Shown piece by piece: positions 1 to 10,646 of a stretch of DNA of 64,000 bases; the stretch's first letter is position 1, and each line of letters starts with the position of its first letter. The notes beneath the pieces were generated by a model. It was given only the letters and a program-made list of their open reading frames with translations, had not been told where the DNA came from and searched no databases. Source of the stretch: Tricholoma matsutake (Eukaryota > Basidiomycota > Agaricomycetes > Agaricales > Tricholomataceae); NCBI GenBank assembly GCA_026075535.2, contig AP026538.1, positions 18,980,337-19,044,336 on the forward strand, read 5' to 3'. A program made the position numbers and the translations under genes.

Positions 1-3000
1 CCAGACTCCTTTGGGTTTATCAATGTAGTACTCATCTTTAGATGGCTCTGATCAAGGATTTGGAATCGATCTAGCATTTCTTTTGAAGCTCCCAATGACA
101 CCAGGGCTTTCCTACCAGCCCAATAGCTTTGAGCATAGAGTCGTAAGGCCTGGTTGGTAGAGTGAATACCATCCCAAGATTTCATTTTTCCTGTTTTAGG
201 TCCATTGGGTCAGATCTTCGTAATGAACAAGAAAGCTTTCTTTCCCAGCATGAGCCTGATCCCTTTGAGGTTGTCGTTGCACTGCCCACTCCGAAGTTCT
301 GTCTCAAGCTTTGCCAGCTCCACCAGCCCTCTCTCTCTGATTGCTTTGGCAGTCAGAGATGATGGCAATGCAATGATGGAAGTCTCAGGCCTGTTCCCTG
401 ATCCCACATCATTGAATGGGTTGGATGAAACAGGGCAAGAGATTAGATCAATCTCACCATCGTCATCAGTGATGAAGACTTTGGAGGGTTCATAGGAGGA
501 ACTGGTATTTTCCAATGATGAGTCAGGTCAGAGAAAGTGATTTGCTTTCCTCTGATGATCCAAGATTCTTGTGAGAAGCTGACTTCGTTTCTTAGTAATT
601 TTGATTTGCTCGGTCGTTGTCGGGACACCACCAACCTGTCTCAGATAACTTTGTAATGACAGCCTATCCCAAGAAAGGAGTGAAAATGCTGACAATAGCT
701 TTACTAAACGCTTACTGAGACTCTTGAATTGAGATCCCTTCCGAAAGGAATTCCACTGAAGAAACTTTGCCTGAAGGCTGTTCTCAGCTCAATTGTAACT
801 GCATCTCGGCTTTACCTGGGGCTGATCCAGGTAATGCTTGAGTTCAGGGGATTGGAAATAAGAAATGAAGAGGACAGTACCTTGTTTGCATTTCAGGGCA
901 TAGTAATCCATACTCTTGACATTTTCATCCCTATTTTGTTGTGCCATCATCTCACCCTCTCTCCAAGCTTCTAAATCTGCTGGTGCCGCTGACTCAGTCA
1001 GTTTCTTATAGGATTCTTCCAACCCCTTCAACAAATTCATTGCCCATTTCATCTTCCAAACCAATGATGATTCTACATTGAATAACACAGTCAATATTCA
1101 TTGTAGGGGAAGGATGATGAGACATTTACTCATGCCGATTAGATTTTTCCAGTTCGAGTGATTCATGTGGTCATCCAGAATTTCATTCCGATGGGCCATA
1201 GTCGCACTCTTGGCACTTCGGGATGTTTCATTCAAGACAGCCCACAAAGTTTCCACAATTTCACCTTCAATTACACCACTCCCTGGCACATACACTAATG
1301 TATATCTAGGAAGGCAATCATCAACGTGTCCTACCACATGAAAGTCCCCAATCGCTCCTGTGATCCTAAGACCTTCTGGGATAGACAGAAAGGGTGACTG
1401 ATTCACTCGGAGGCAAAAGTTGATTATCCACTGACAAAAGATGTCGTATACAAGTAGTGATCGATTGATCCCCTTCATTGTCTTGCTGTTCAGGGCTTTA
1501 CAAATTGCATAGTCGATGTTTTTCTGCCTGTAAATTCAGATGAAAGGGCTTGTAAATTGAGGATTCCATGATGGGAAGAGACTTACTGCTCTCATTTTTG
1601 AAAGTCAACGGTGGCCTCAGGTTGAAAAAATCCATGCTGAAGACAAACCACTGATCCGATACCAGTTGCATCATAGCCAGCAACATTGACATTCCGATCA
1701 GCTTTGAACTTGTTGCATGTACAGGGGGGCTGCTTGAATTCCCTGGCTATCTTGAGGTGAGCTTTATAATCCGAGCTCTCTGTCATAAAGCTCTGGACAT
1801 TTGTCAGTGGCACGTCATCCTCGGGTTGTTTCTGACGTTGATGAGAAGCTGTAAAATTCCCATCAATGGCAAAAGACCAAGTATAAACCCATCTAAAATA
1901 TCTTTAGTGTTTATTGGGGACTTGGTGTAAAAGTAGTGCTTGCTGTTCTTCATCATTCTTCCAATCTTTGGGCAAATTAATCCCAACCTGTGGACAGGTG
2001 GGGCAAAGGACAGCGAGATCCCTGAGTCCTGGACTTTCAATGTTATGCCCAAATCCATGCCACTTCAGATGTTTGAGGTTCCAGAATTGCCTTGTACATC
2101 AGAGAAGTTCCCGATATTGGTCCTGGCAGATTACATGAGTATCAGTGTTGTGATGATCAGTATTTCAATTGGTGGGATGGAGCTTACTGGAATAGTTTCG
2201 GGAAAGCATGTGGAGGTAAATCTCCTCAGCTTCTGGTAGTAATGCCAAGCAGAGGATTTGCACTCCTGGTTTTCTGCAAGGAAGGAATCTAGACCTTCAA
2301 ATGTGAACAAGGTCTTGACTTGCTTGAAGGAGGCAGGGAAGAAGTGCAGATCAAGGGCCTGTATATCATCAGGTATGTGTCCAGGGCACCTGCACCATTG
2401 GATTGGAAGATGGTGGACACCATTGCTATGAACAATGACTAGTACATTCTTCGCATAGGTAGTTTTATCCCTAACATCTCTCTCCAGCAACAATCCATCG
2501 TCTTCCAATTCCATTTGAGAGAAAGGAACTGAGCCGAACTTGAGGTCATCATCATCATCCAATAACTCGGATGGGAGATCAGGAAGGCTGAACAGCCATT
2601 CATCCTCACCCTCTTCTTGGTGGGAGTCATCACTGGGGTTTGAGGGGCATAGCTTCCCACCATGACCGAAGTGAAGGGTAAGACCGGCCTGTAGAAGGGT
2701 GGAATCTTTGAAGTACTCATTTTCCCAGTGTTGAATCTTGTGAAAGGGGTTGTTCCGATGAGCCTTCTGACAACAGTCCTTGCAAAACATCAGACATCCA
2801 AGACAGTCCAAACAATGCCAGTCTCCTGATGACCCACAGCTGCTGCAAAGCATCTCGATTGGAGGCGCCTCAGATGAGAGAATACATGCTAAATAGAACT
2901 TTCTTTTATGCAGGTAATCCCTCATGTAGTCATTTTGTGACTGAATACAAAAGGTCAAAAAGGTATCGAGGGCCAAATGGGTAAGGCTCTCACCTTAGAC

Positions 3001-3161
3001 TTTGGAAGTTGGAGGGGTTCTAAGAGCACATTGTCAAAGTTAATATTTTGTCTATCTTCAACTGAAACTGAGGGAGTCAATCCTTTGATAGGTTTGGAAG
3101 GGGCCTTGGATGGGGACACAGAGGAGTGTGAATTTTGCTTGCTAACTTTTGTCTTCTTCAC
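1..3161 (-). pseudogene. KDZ transposase, decayed, CxC2 type (copy 1)
   Basis: Remnant of a Kyakuja-Dileera-Zisupton transposase, a DDE enzyme that moves large DNA transposons. Reading leftwards: a short N-terminal exon (3161-2955); a cysteine cluster of CxC2 type with paired CxxC motifs and a following NNPFHKIQHW segment (about 2860-2700); the HSNGVHHLPIQWCRC region (about 2430-2390); a segment with IDGNF (about 1890-1860); GYDATGIGSVVCLQHGFF (about 1690-1640); YDIFCQW, the GHVDDCLPRY stretch and GEIVETLW (1478-1150); then ELRSGQCNDNLKGIRLMLG near 300-240. The coding signal moves between frames. Some shifts are probably introns, but TGA at 210-212 sits inside otherwise continuous KDZ sequence. 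The C-terminus runs off the left edge. Family assignment is from remembered motifs and is firm; loss of function is inferred from the breaks. Confidence 0.88.
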
Positions 3162-3440
3162 CAGGCCTCAAGCTGTGTAATGGCTGGTAGTGCTGATAAT
3201 TAGAGTGTCACCACTGGCTATATTTCTGAGATTAGGATTGAATTTTTTGGTAGGCATGAGATGTTGGTTGCTTGTGTGAACTGCTGACTAACCATCAATC
3301 ATCAGATGCGAGGGTCCCAGGGCAATTCAGACCTGCTGGTGGTGCCGAAGAAATTCATTCACTCATAGCTCTTAATGGATCACTTTGTGATTATCGATAT
3401 TGACTGATCGATAGATGCCTATGATAGTATTTCGAGAGCA
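3162..3440. other. Intergenic spacer, no gene seen
   Basis: Spacer between the KDZ N-terminal exon and the Harbinger-like gene. It should hold the 5' ends of both mobile elements, but I could not see a convincing terminal inverted repeat or target duplication. Confidence 0.4.
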
Positions 3441-3445
3441 TTCCA

Positions 3446-4834
3446 ATGAAATGTGCAAATCATCACCATGGTTCCTCCCAATCAGCAAAATTCCTCACAG
3501 CAAGAGCTTTTTGCTCAAATTGCTCAGCAACTTGTTGTTCTGTTGTCATTCCTGAAACCTTGAAGATTATACAGCAGTATTATTTCAAGGAGCCATGTTA
3601 CACATCAATTCTCACAGGGCAGGCTTGGGTCAATGAACTACTCCATGGTCATCTGAAGTGCATTTGCACAGCTCTTGGAATGAATAAGCAAGTTTTCAGG
3701 GCTCTCGTGTCTGAATTATGAGGGATGGGCCATGGGGATTCCAAGTACATCACTCTTGAAGAGCAGCTTGCTATTTTTCTATATTGTTGTGTCACTGGTC
3801 TTCCTATCTGCCATCTTCAGGAAAGGTTTCAACATGCTCCCGAGACGATATCTGTGTAAAGAATTCATTTATTTCTGCTATCATCATTTTGGACTCATAG
3901 GTTCACAGATACTTCTGTAAAATGGCTCGTATCTTTGCATTTGCTCCTTTCAATTCCAAATACATAAAACAAATATCCCCCGACAATCCACCTTCATCAA
4001 GACTTTTCAACAATCCGAAATTATGGCCTTTTCTCTGATCTGCCCTTGGGGCAATGGATGGTAGCCACATCCATGCCACTGCTCGTGCTGAGTATCATGA
4101 AGCATGGCGCAACCAGAAGGGCTTCATATCACAGAACTGCTTGTTCAGTTGTTCTTTCGATCTTCTTTTCACATATGTCCTTACCGGATGGGAGGGCTCT
4201 GCATCAGATGCCTGAGTTTATGAAAGTGCGATCTCTGATGATCTAATTGTACCTGAGGGATCGTATCTCCTTGCCAATGCAGGCTTCCCACATTGCAAGG
4301 AACTTCTTGTTCCCTACCGTGGCATCCGTTATCATCTTGCTGAATGGGGGCATGCCTCATTACGGTATGTTTGTGTTTTTCAGTATAAGGCATGCCTAAA
4401 TTCATGAAATGTCCAGACCACAAAATAAAGAGGAGCTTTTCAACTTGCATCACGCTCAGGCAAAAAATGTAATCAAGCACATTTTTGGAGTTCTCAAGAA
4501 GCACTTTCGCATACTTTTGATTGGCCCAGAATATGACATGACAATCCAAGCACAAATTCCAGCAGCATTGTGTGCTATACATAATTTTATTCGCATTCAT
4601 GATCCTCATGAAGAAGAACTTGCAAGTGAAGAATACCCAAACCAAGGTGGCCACACTGGTGATGGCTTTGTGTGACAAGCCAGCAATGTAGAAGACAACA
4701 ACCCAAATGGGGTGGTTGTGGGTTGGCGAAACAAGATTGCACAGTCAATGTGGAATAGCTATCAGGCGATTTTGCGAGAACGCGAGGCCAGTGACGACGT
4801 TGATGAATTTTTGTACAATACAGATGTAGAGTAA
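3446..4834 (+). pseudogene. PIF/Harbinger DDE nuclease, decayed
   Basis: DDE nuclease of a PIF/Harbinger DNA transposon. Visible in order: QQYYFKEPCYTSIL (3560-3610), GHGDSKYITLEEQLAIFLY (about 3727-3785), ALGAMDGSHIHA with the first catalytic Asp (about 4045-4080), YVLTGWEGSASDA with the second Asp (about 4170-4212), LLVPYRGIRYHLAEWG (about 4305-4350), and NKEELFNLHHAQAKNVIKHIFGVLKKHFRIL (about 4423-4517). The family normally has Glu in the last block (VIERIFG); here it is Lys. In-frame TGA codons at 3719-3721, 4036-4038, 4213-4215 and 4673-4675 interrupt otherwise continuous protein, which ends at TAA 4832-4834. Introns near 3858-3910 and 4361-4413 look preserved. The start is uncertain: ATG 3468 opens a plausible N-terminus in another frame. 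It lies tail to tail with its Myb/SANT partner. Confidence 0.87.
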
Positions 4835-4866
4835 TACAGTGTACAGTACAGTTAGTGTACAAAAAT

Positions 4867-6401
4867 TTAGGATACAGCTGGCTTCAAGATCATTTGGAGA
4901 GCATAATGCAATGTATTTTCCCGCTGCACATCAGACATGGCTATGAGACTACTGGCAGCATTTGGATTATTGCTATAATAGAATGAAAGAGCACCTTGTT
5001 CATTATCATCAATATGGTCTGCATTTTTGATCAGCTCCATTGCCAACTCGATTCGCTGCGCATCTGATTGAAACAGGCTTTGTTGCATAGTCATATTAAG
5101 ATTGTTGATGGCCCCAGTTGCTCCAACAAGAGCAGAGATGCTTGTATTGGTCTTCGTCGATGTCGTTGCACTTGATTGTGGCTTTGAAGCAGTTTTGGTT
5201 GGTGGCCGATCAGGCATGTGATCATCCCCTGATGCCTGTTTGCATTTTCCCAATGACTTCGATTTCACTGAGGGCATGCTAGGAGCTGATGCCAGGGTAG
5301 GGGGATGTGAGGATGCTGACGTAGGGGGATGCAAAGATGCCGAAGCAGGGGGCTGTGAGAATGCTGACGTAAGGGGATGTGAAGGGGGCTGTGAGAATGC
5401 CAAAGCAAGAGGGGCTGAGGATGGAGTTGTTGTCAGGACTGATAGGATAGAGAGCGAAGATGAGGCTGTTGCAGGTAGTTGTCCTAGTAAAGGACGTGAC
5501 AACGTTGATGGGAGGGCTGGATCAACAACATCCATGAAAGTCAAGCTGTCTTGTGTGGCAGGAAAGATGATCCTGGCTGAAGACGAAGGGGCAGCATGCC
5601 CAGTCTCATTAACCTCACCATTCCCATCAATCAAGAGGTTGGGAGGGGCTTGGGCAGTGCCCTTGTGTGCAAATTGACCTTTCGCAATAGATTTCTAAAT
5701 GATCGCTTGCATTTTCGCATATTGTGGAAATGATGCATTGAGGAGCTGACGACAGTACCTTTTCTGTGATTTGAAGGTTAGATACATATGAAAATAACAA
5801 TATAATAGGAACGTACCTGTTCCTTCCCAAAATTCTTCTCAAAATCCTCGTAATGTTGAAGCTCGGCACTTGTTTGTGCCCAGATACCTGATCCAGCAGG
5901 CATTGCACCCATTCCCAATCTTCCATAGTAATCCTCAACCACCCTGTACATATCTTTATACTAGTAGAATGGTAAAATGGAGGAAAAGGATGTAGAATGA
6001 TTATATCACACACCATAGTAAACTTGGCTTTGATGGCAGCTATTGTTCGTGGAGAATGTGGGTGCTTGGTGTCAAGATGCAGTTTAGCTGCTGTCCAGAC
6101 AACTGGCTTGAAGTTCCCTGGAGAGCTGGCGGTTGTACAAGAAAGCAACGAGGTCTTCAATTTCTTGATCTGACCACTTCTTCGCTTGACTCTTCACTGC
6201 TTCGGATGTTGTGGCATCATCAGCATTGATGGAGGGGAGCACATCCATAAGGATAGGGAGACAGATCTGTACAGCAGCAGCTGCGTAGTGAAGAATGTGT
6301 TGATGTAGATTATCAATCAGCATATAATCAAAACCTAGAGACATCGTGGGAGGGAGGCGGAGAACAAAGTCTTTTGGCACCCACCGGCAGGTTACAATCT
6401 G
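4867..6401 (-). pseudogene. Myb/SANT-like partner protein of the Harbinger element
   Basis: PIF/Harbinger elements carry a second gene for a Myb/SANT DNA-binding protein that helps the nuclease reach the transposon ends. This gene fits. KKWSDQEIEDLVAFLY (about 6185-6140) opens a SANT-like helix, then PGNFKPVVWTAAKLHLDTK and RTIAAIKAKFTMV (about 6125-6010) follow in another frame, so there is a frameshift or misplaced junction near 6130-6150. After introns, the last exon (5634-4867) is a Ser/Pro/Ala-rich linker containing a degenerate repeat of about 10 residues (SQPPASASLHPPTSASS-like), then a helical tail ending LHYALQMILKPAVS. A polypyrimidine/AG acceptor at about 6402 suggests another 5' exon upstream. 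Its 3' end is only 32 bp from the nuclease stop, the convergent layout expected for one element. Confidence 0.75.
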
Positions 6402-7312
6402 TAAAAAAGAAAATTTCTCAGTCACGTGATAGTTAGGTGCAAGTCAACAAAATCAGGTAAACATTAAAAAACTGGTCAAAATGTCAGGTCAAAGAATGCA
6501 AAGCTAGTAGTAGTAGTAGTAGTAGTATTCAAGTAGTATTGAAGAAGATGGTAGGGAGATTTAGTGGCTATCACATGACTACACGATCATGACGTATCAA
6601 GTCTATCACACAAATGACATTTGTACAATATTCTAACTCCATAAGTTCTGAATACATTGTTAGACATGTTAAGAATTTAAGGTTTTAACTCAAAAACTCC
6701 AAGTTTTGCTTTGTTCAGAACATAAGTAGATGGTGATGTACAAACTGCAATTTACATTAGATCAGAAACTTCTAACCATGAAACAACCAATGACACTTGT
6801 TCCTCATGATCTCATCTTATCTTTGAAGAATGTATATTATGGGGATTTATGATTTAGACAGTGCTTTTTTTCTTATGCTTTTTTACAACCAAACTATCTA
6901 GAAGTGATGCCAACTGACTCGAATGTATGACTTCATACTAGGTGACAAAAAGAAAGTTGACAAGTGGTTTGATTAAACTGAAAGATTGGTCTCCAAATGA
7001 TCACTGATATGATTTCTGAGCATTTCTGAGCATTCCTTGGAGCATATTGGTCAATATGTGTGATCAGTGACTGGACTTGTACAATTAGGGGCTTTTCAAG
7101 ACTCAGGATCGATGGATTAATTAATGATCGACAATGATTGACAATGATCAAAATTGATCAACCATGATTGACCATGATCAACAATGATCGGTATAATTGA
7201 TTCCATAATGAAATGATTTCCCCTGCATCCTGATTTGTACTTGTTTCAATACCACAACACCAAAAATACACTTATCCACCATCACATCACATACATTACA
7301 TCACTATATGCT
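6402..7312. repeat. Spacer with (AGT)n and TGATCAA-rich repeats
   Basis: No gene is visible. An (AGT)n microsatellite lies at about 6507-6528. At 7085-7195 short overlapping motifs of the type TGATCAAcaATGATtGA recur about eight times in both orientations. The right end of the Harbinger element probably falls here, but I could not fix it. Confidence 0.5.
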
Positions 7313-9572
7313 ATGCCAGCTGAAGCCCATGTTCCTCCCAAACTCATCCACTTTAAGCTGACAGGGGAAGATGTGGAAATCCTAGAAGCCAGAAAGGAAC
7401 AATGGCGAGAGGGAGATTGTTCACAGCGGAACAGAATTGGTCAGAAAGTTTATGACGAAATGAAGAAAAAGAATCCCCACTGGTCTAGGGAAGATAAGGA
7501 GTTGAGGAAGAAGGTCAGTTCATGAATTGGAAAGTATTTTGCAATGCCTTTGAACAGGGCATTTTTGAACAGGGTGTATATGCTTGGTTCCATACATATG
7601 GAAGAACTAGAGAATCGTCCAAGAGATTTAAGGGGATCAAGAAATGGATGGGTAGAAGGGTTCTCGGCATTCAGGCAAAAGGGGAGTTAAAGGAAACGAT
7701 TCAAGGAAAAATGGGTGGATGGGTAGAAGATACTTCATGCAAGGCGGACAATCAAAAGGCATTTGGCACATACCAGAAGGAGTTGAGTAACCTTTGGGGG
7801 AAGACATCGGAAGCAGAGAAAAGGAAGATGGAGGACCTGGCCAATATATGGAATCGAATGGGTCCCCCAGCTGAGGAGCAAGCAAGGTAGGTCATTCACA
7901 TTGAATATTGGTATTATCAATACTAATGCAGAACAGGAATGCAAAACAGGCTCATAAGCATGTGAAGTCCTTCTGCAAGCAAATGAAAAAGTCTTGTGGA
8001 ATGGACTGTTTGGTATTAACATGCCACAAGGAAGTGAATGGAGTACTTGTCACGAACACGTTAAGTCTGTTCACTGTCTGAATTTGTTTCTGCCAGTTGA
8101 ACCTTTTTCTTTGTAGGCATGAATTTATGGGAGATCTCAGAGGGAAGTCTTTCTTCCAAGCAAACAAAGATTAGGATACCAAGCCAATCATAGGGCTTCT
8201 AAACATGCATGCAAAGGAGATGTATTGTAAATGGATAATTTCTCATCGGAAAGATTCAAAATGATTGTCTTTTGTTAGCTGCAGCTGAAGAAGCAAAGTT
8301 CCAAGTTCCTATTGGAACCTCAAGTCGAAAGCCATATGTTCAGTTGGATATGGATGCCAACAGGAATCCATTGCTTCCTGAGCCAACTGACTGGCCGAGC
8401 AAAGGGATGGATAAGAAAGCGTTAATCAGGTCATATGTCAGGTCAGCATATCGTGAGTGGGTCAGCAATCATTTGTTCATTCTCATCCCAGATGACTTGT
8501 CAGGTCTGGCTTGCAGTAATGAACATGCAATCCCTCCTTGGATGTCGTTCATTGAAGATGCAGATAAGTACTTTGGGGCAGATCAGGTTCCTGATGGTTT
8601 CAAGCTTATGGATCCATTGAGGATGAAGGATCACCAGATCAAGGAGATTTTGACATTTTGGTACTCTAATCAGGAAAGCGATGGTTTCAGTTTCAAATTC
8701 TATCAGGACAAAAAATTGAAGGGAAAGAAGAGATCAAGAGATGATTCCAATTCTGATTCTGATTCCAATGCTGATTCCAATGCCAAAACACCAAGTGGCC
8801 CAAGCCACCCAAGGACCAAGAAGAGTGAGAGGGAGGGTAAAGGCAAGGAAAAGAGGGTGGAGAAGCCTGAGGAAAGGTGGACTGACCATATTGTTCCAGA
8901 TTCAAGAAGGCGTAAATGGAGGGCTCCCACATTAAATGAGGTTGAGGAATCGGGTGAAGTGTTTGATTTCACATTGGTCAATCAGATGGAGTCATCGGAA
9001 GAGGAAGATGTAATGCAGTCCGGACAACCGAAGGTCGGGCCAAGCAAGACACCAATTCCGATCACAGGAAATTCCAGAAATAGCAAGATGCATCCAGTTA
9101 GGAAATGGCAGAAGCTCAGCCTGGCGATGGAACTTGTTCGAAAGAGTACGATGTGACCTTTAAGCAAACAGACTGGTAGGGCCGTGGATGCTGGGAAGAG
9201 TGCCAACACTGCGACAAATGAGTATGAGATTCAGGGGGGGGATCAGCAAGAACCAGAGATGATGCAGAAAGGAAAGGTGATGAAATCAAGGTTGCCTGAG
9301 AAGATAAAGGAACCACTGAAGAAGAAGCCAAAAGTTTCTATTGATGTGCCTGCTCATTCACAGTCATTGAGTAAGCTTGGTCTATTTTGTCCAAGATGAT
9401 GAATAATTGAAATGTCCTGGAATAATTGAAATGTCCTGCAGTCTTGAAGCCCCCTCAAAGGCGGTCTACTCAAAACACAACTGAAAAACCAGTACCAATA
9501 AGTGAGCAGTCTAATTTAAAGATAATTCCAAAGAAGGCAGAGATGAAGAAACAAAAGGGAAGGAAAATGTAA
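7313..9572 (+). pseudogene. Multi-exon gene of a fungal accessory family, function unknown, with nonsense codon
   Basis: I do not know a function. ATG 7313 opens MPAEAHVPPKLIHFKL. Exon 1 ends at 7513 (GTCAGT donor) and exon 2 starts at 7573 in phase (GVYAWFHTYGRTRESSKRFKG). Further coding blocks run 7932 to about 8070 (NRNAKQAHKHVKSFCKQMKK), about 8118-8170, and 8272-9370 (KPYVQLDMDANRNPLLPEP, then an acidic Ser/Asp tract and a Lys-rich tail). A TGA at 9154-9156 interrupts this frame, which then stays open to the GTAAGC donor at 9371; the last exon, 9442-9572, ends in TAA. The short acidic and basic tracts suggest a nuclear protein. I recall similar WFYNHGR-type proteins as repeated, transposon-associated families in agaricomycetes, which is memory rather than evidence here. 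Confidence 0.6.
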
Positions 9573-9639
9573 AGGTAGAATAGTATCCAGACAAGAATAG
9601 TGGTCTTTGTTTGGAATTTTTGAGCATTCACTATAGACA

Positions 9640-10566
9640 AATGACCCGACAAAATGACCCAACAAAATGACCCGACAAAATGACCCGACAAAATGACCCG
9701 ACACCAGATGACCCGACAGTAGATGACCTGACAAGATGATCCGACAAAACGACCCAACACAATGACCTGACAAAATGACCCAACCAAAGCGACCCGATGC
9801 TAGATGACCCAACACCAGATGACCCGACACCAGATGACCCGACAAATGACCTGACAAAATGACCTGACAAAATGACCTGACAAAATGACCCAACAGTAGA
9901 TGACCCAACAAAATGACCCGACAAACTGATCACCTGACAAAATGACCTGATGACCTGACATGACCTGACAAAACTGACCTGACAGTAGCTGACCCGACAC
10001 TGGATGGCCCGACAAAATGACCCGACAAAATAACCTGACAAAATGACCCGCCATTAGATGACCTGACAAAATGATCCAATGAAATGACCGGACCCAATGA
10101 TGACCCGACAAAACAACCCGACAAACTGATCGCCTGGCAAAATGGTCTGATGACCTGACAAAATGACCCAACAAAACTGACCCAACACTAGATAACCCGA
10201 CACTGGATGGCCCGACAAAATGACCCGACAAAATGATCACCTAGCCAAGTAACCTGAGGATGTGACAAAATGACCTGACTAAAGGACCCAACAAATTGAC
10301 CAAATAAGTATTGTGAACCAACAATAGATGACCCAACACCAGATGACCCGACACTAGATGACCCGACAAAATGTCGGGTCATTTTGTTGGGTCATGTTGT
10401 CGGTTCATTGTGTCGGGTCATTTTGTCAGGTCATTTTGTCAGGTCATTTTGTCGGGTCATTGGGTCATTTTGTCGGGTCATTTCGTGAGATCATGTCGGG
10501 TCATTTTGTCGGGTCATGTTGTCGGGTCATTTTGTCAGGTCGTTTTCTCCGGTCATCATTTTGTCA
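9640..10566. repeat. 13-bp minisatellite arranged as a giant inverted repeat
   Basis: Dozens of degenerate copies of TGACCCGACAAAA run rightwards from about 9640 to 10372. They then switch abruptly to the reverse complement (TTTTGTCGGGTCA) until about 10566. The switch is at 10359-10382, where two perfect 10-bp arms flank only AAA. As 13 is not a multiple of 3, all frames stay open and encode a 13-residue repeat (GHFVGSFCRVILS); I consider these ORFs spurious. Variants differ mainly by CCCG versus CCTG or CCCA, as expected from CpG decay. Confidence 0.95.
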
Positions 10567-10646
10567 CATCAGTTATGTACTAGTTTGCATGCAGTAATCC
10601 ATGAATGCCTATCTTACCAAAGCTGTTGACAATAATCATTTTAACA

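Noticed and set aside
9470..10600. Long overlapping ORFs rich in GHFVGSFCRVILS repeats on both strands
   Set aside because: They arise because a 13-bp tandem repeat keeps all frames open. There is no start context or intron logic, and the reverse orientation gives the same peptide on the other strand.
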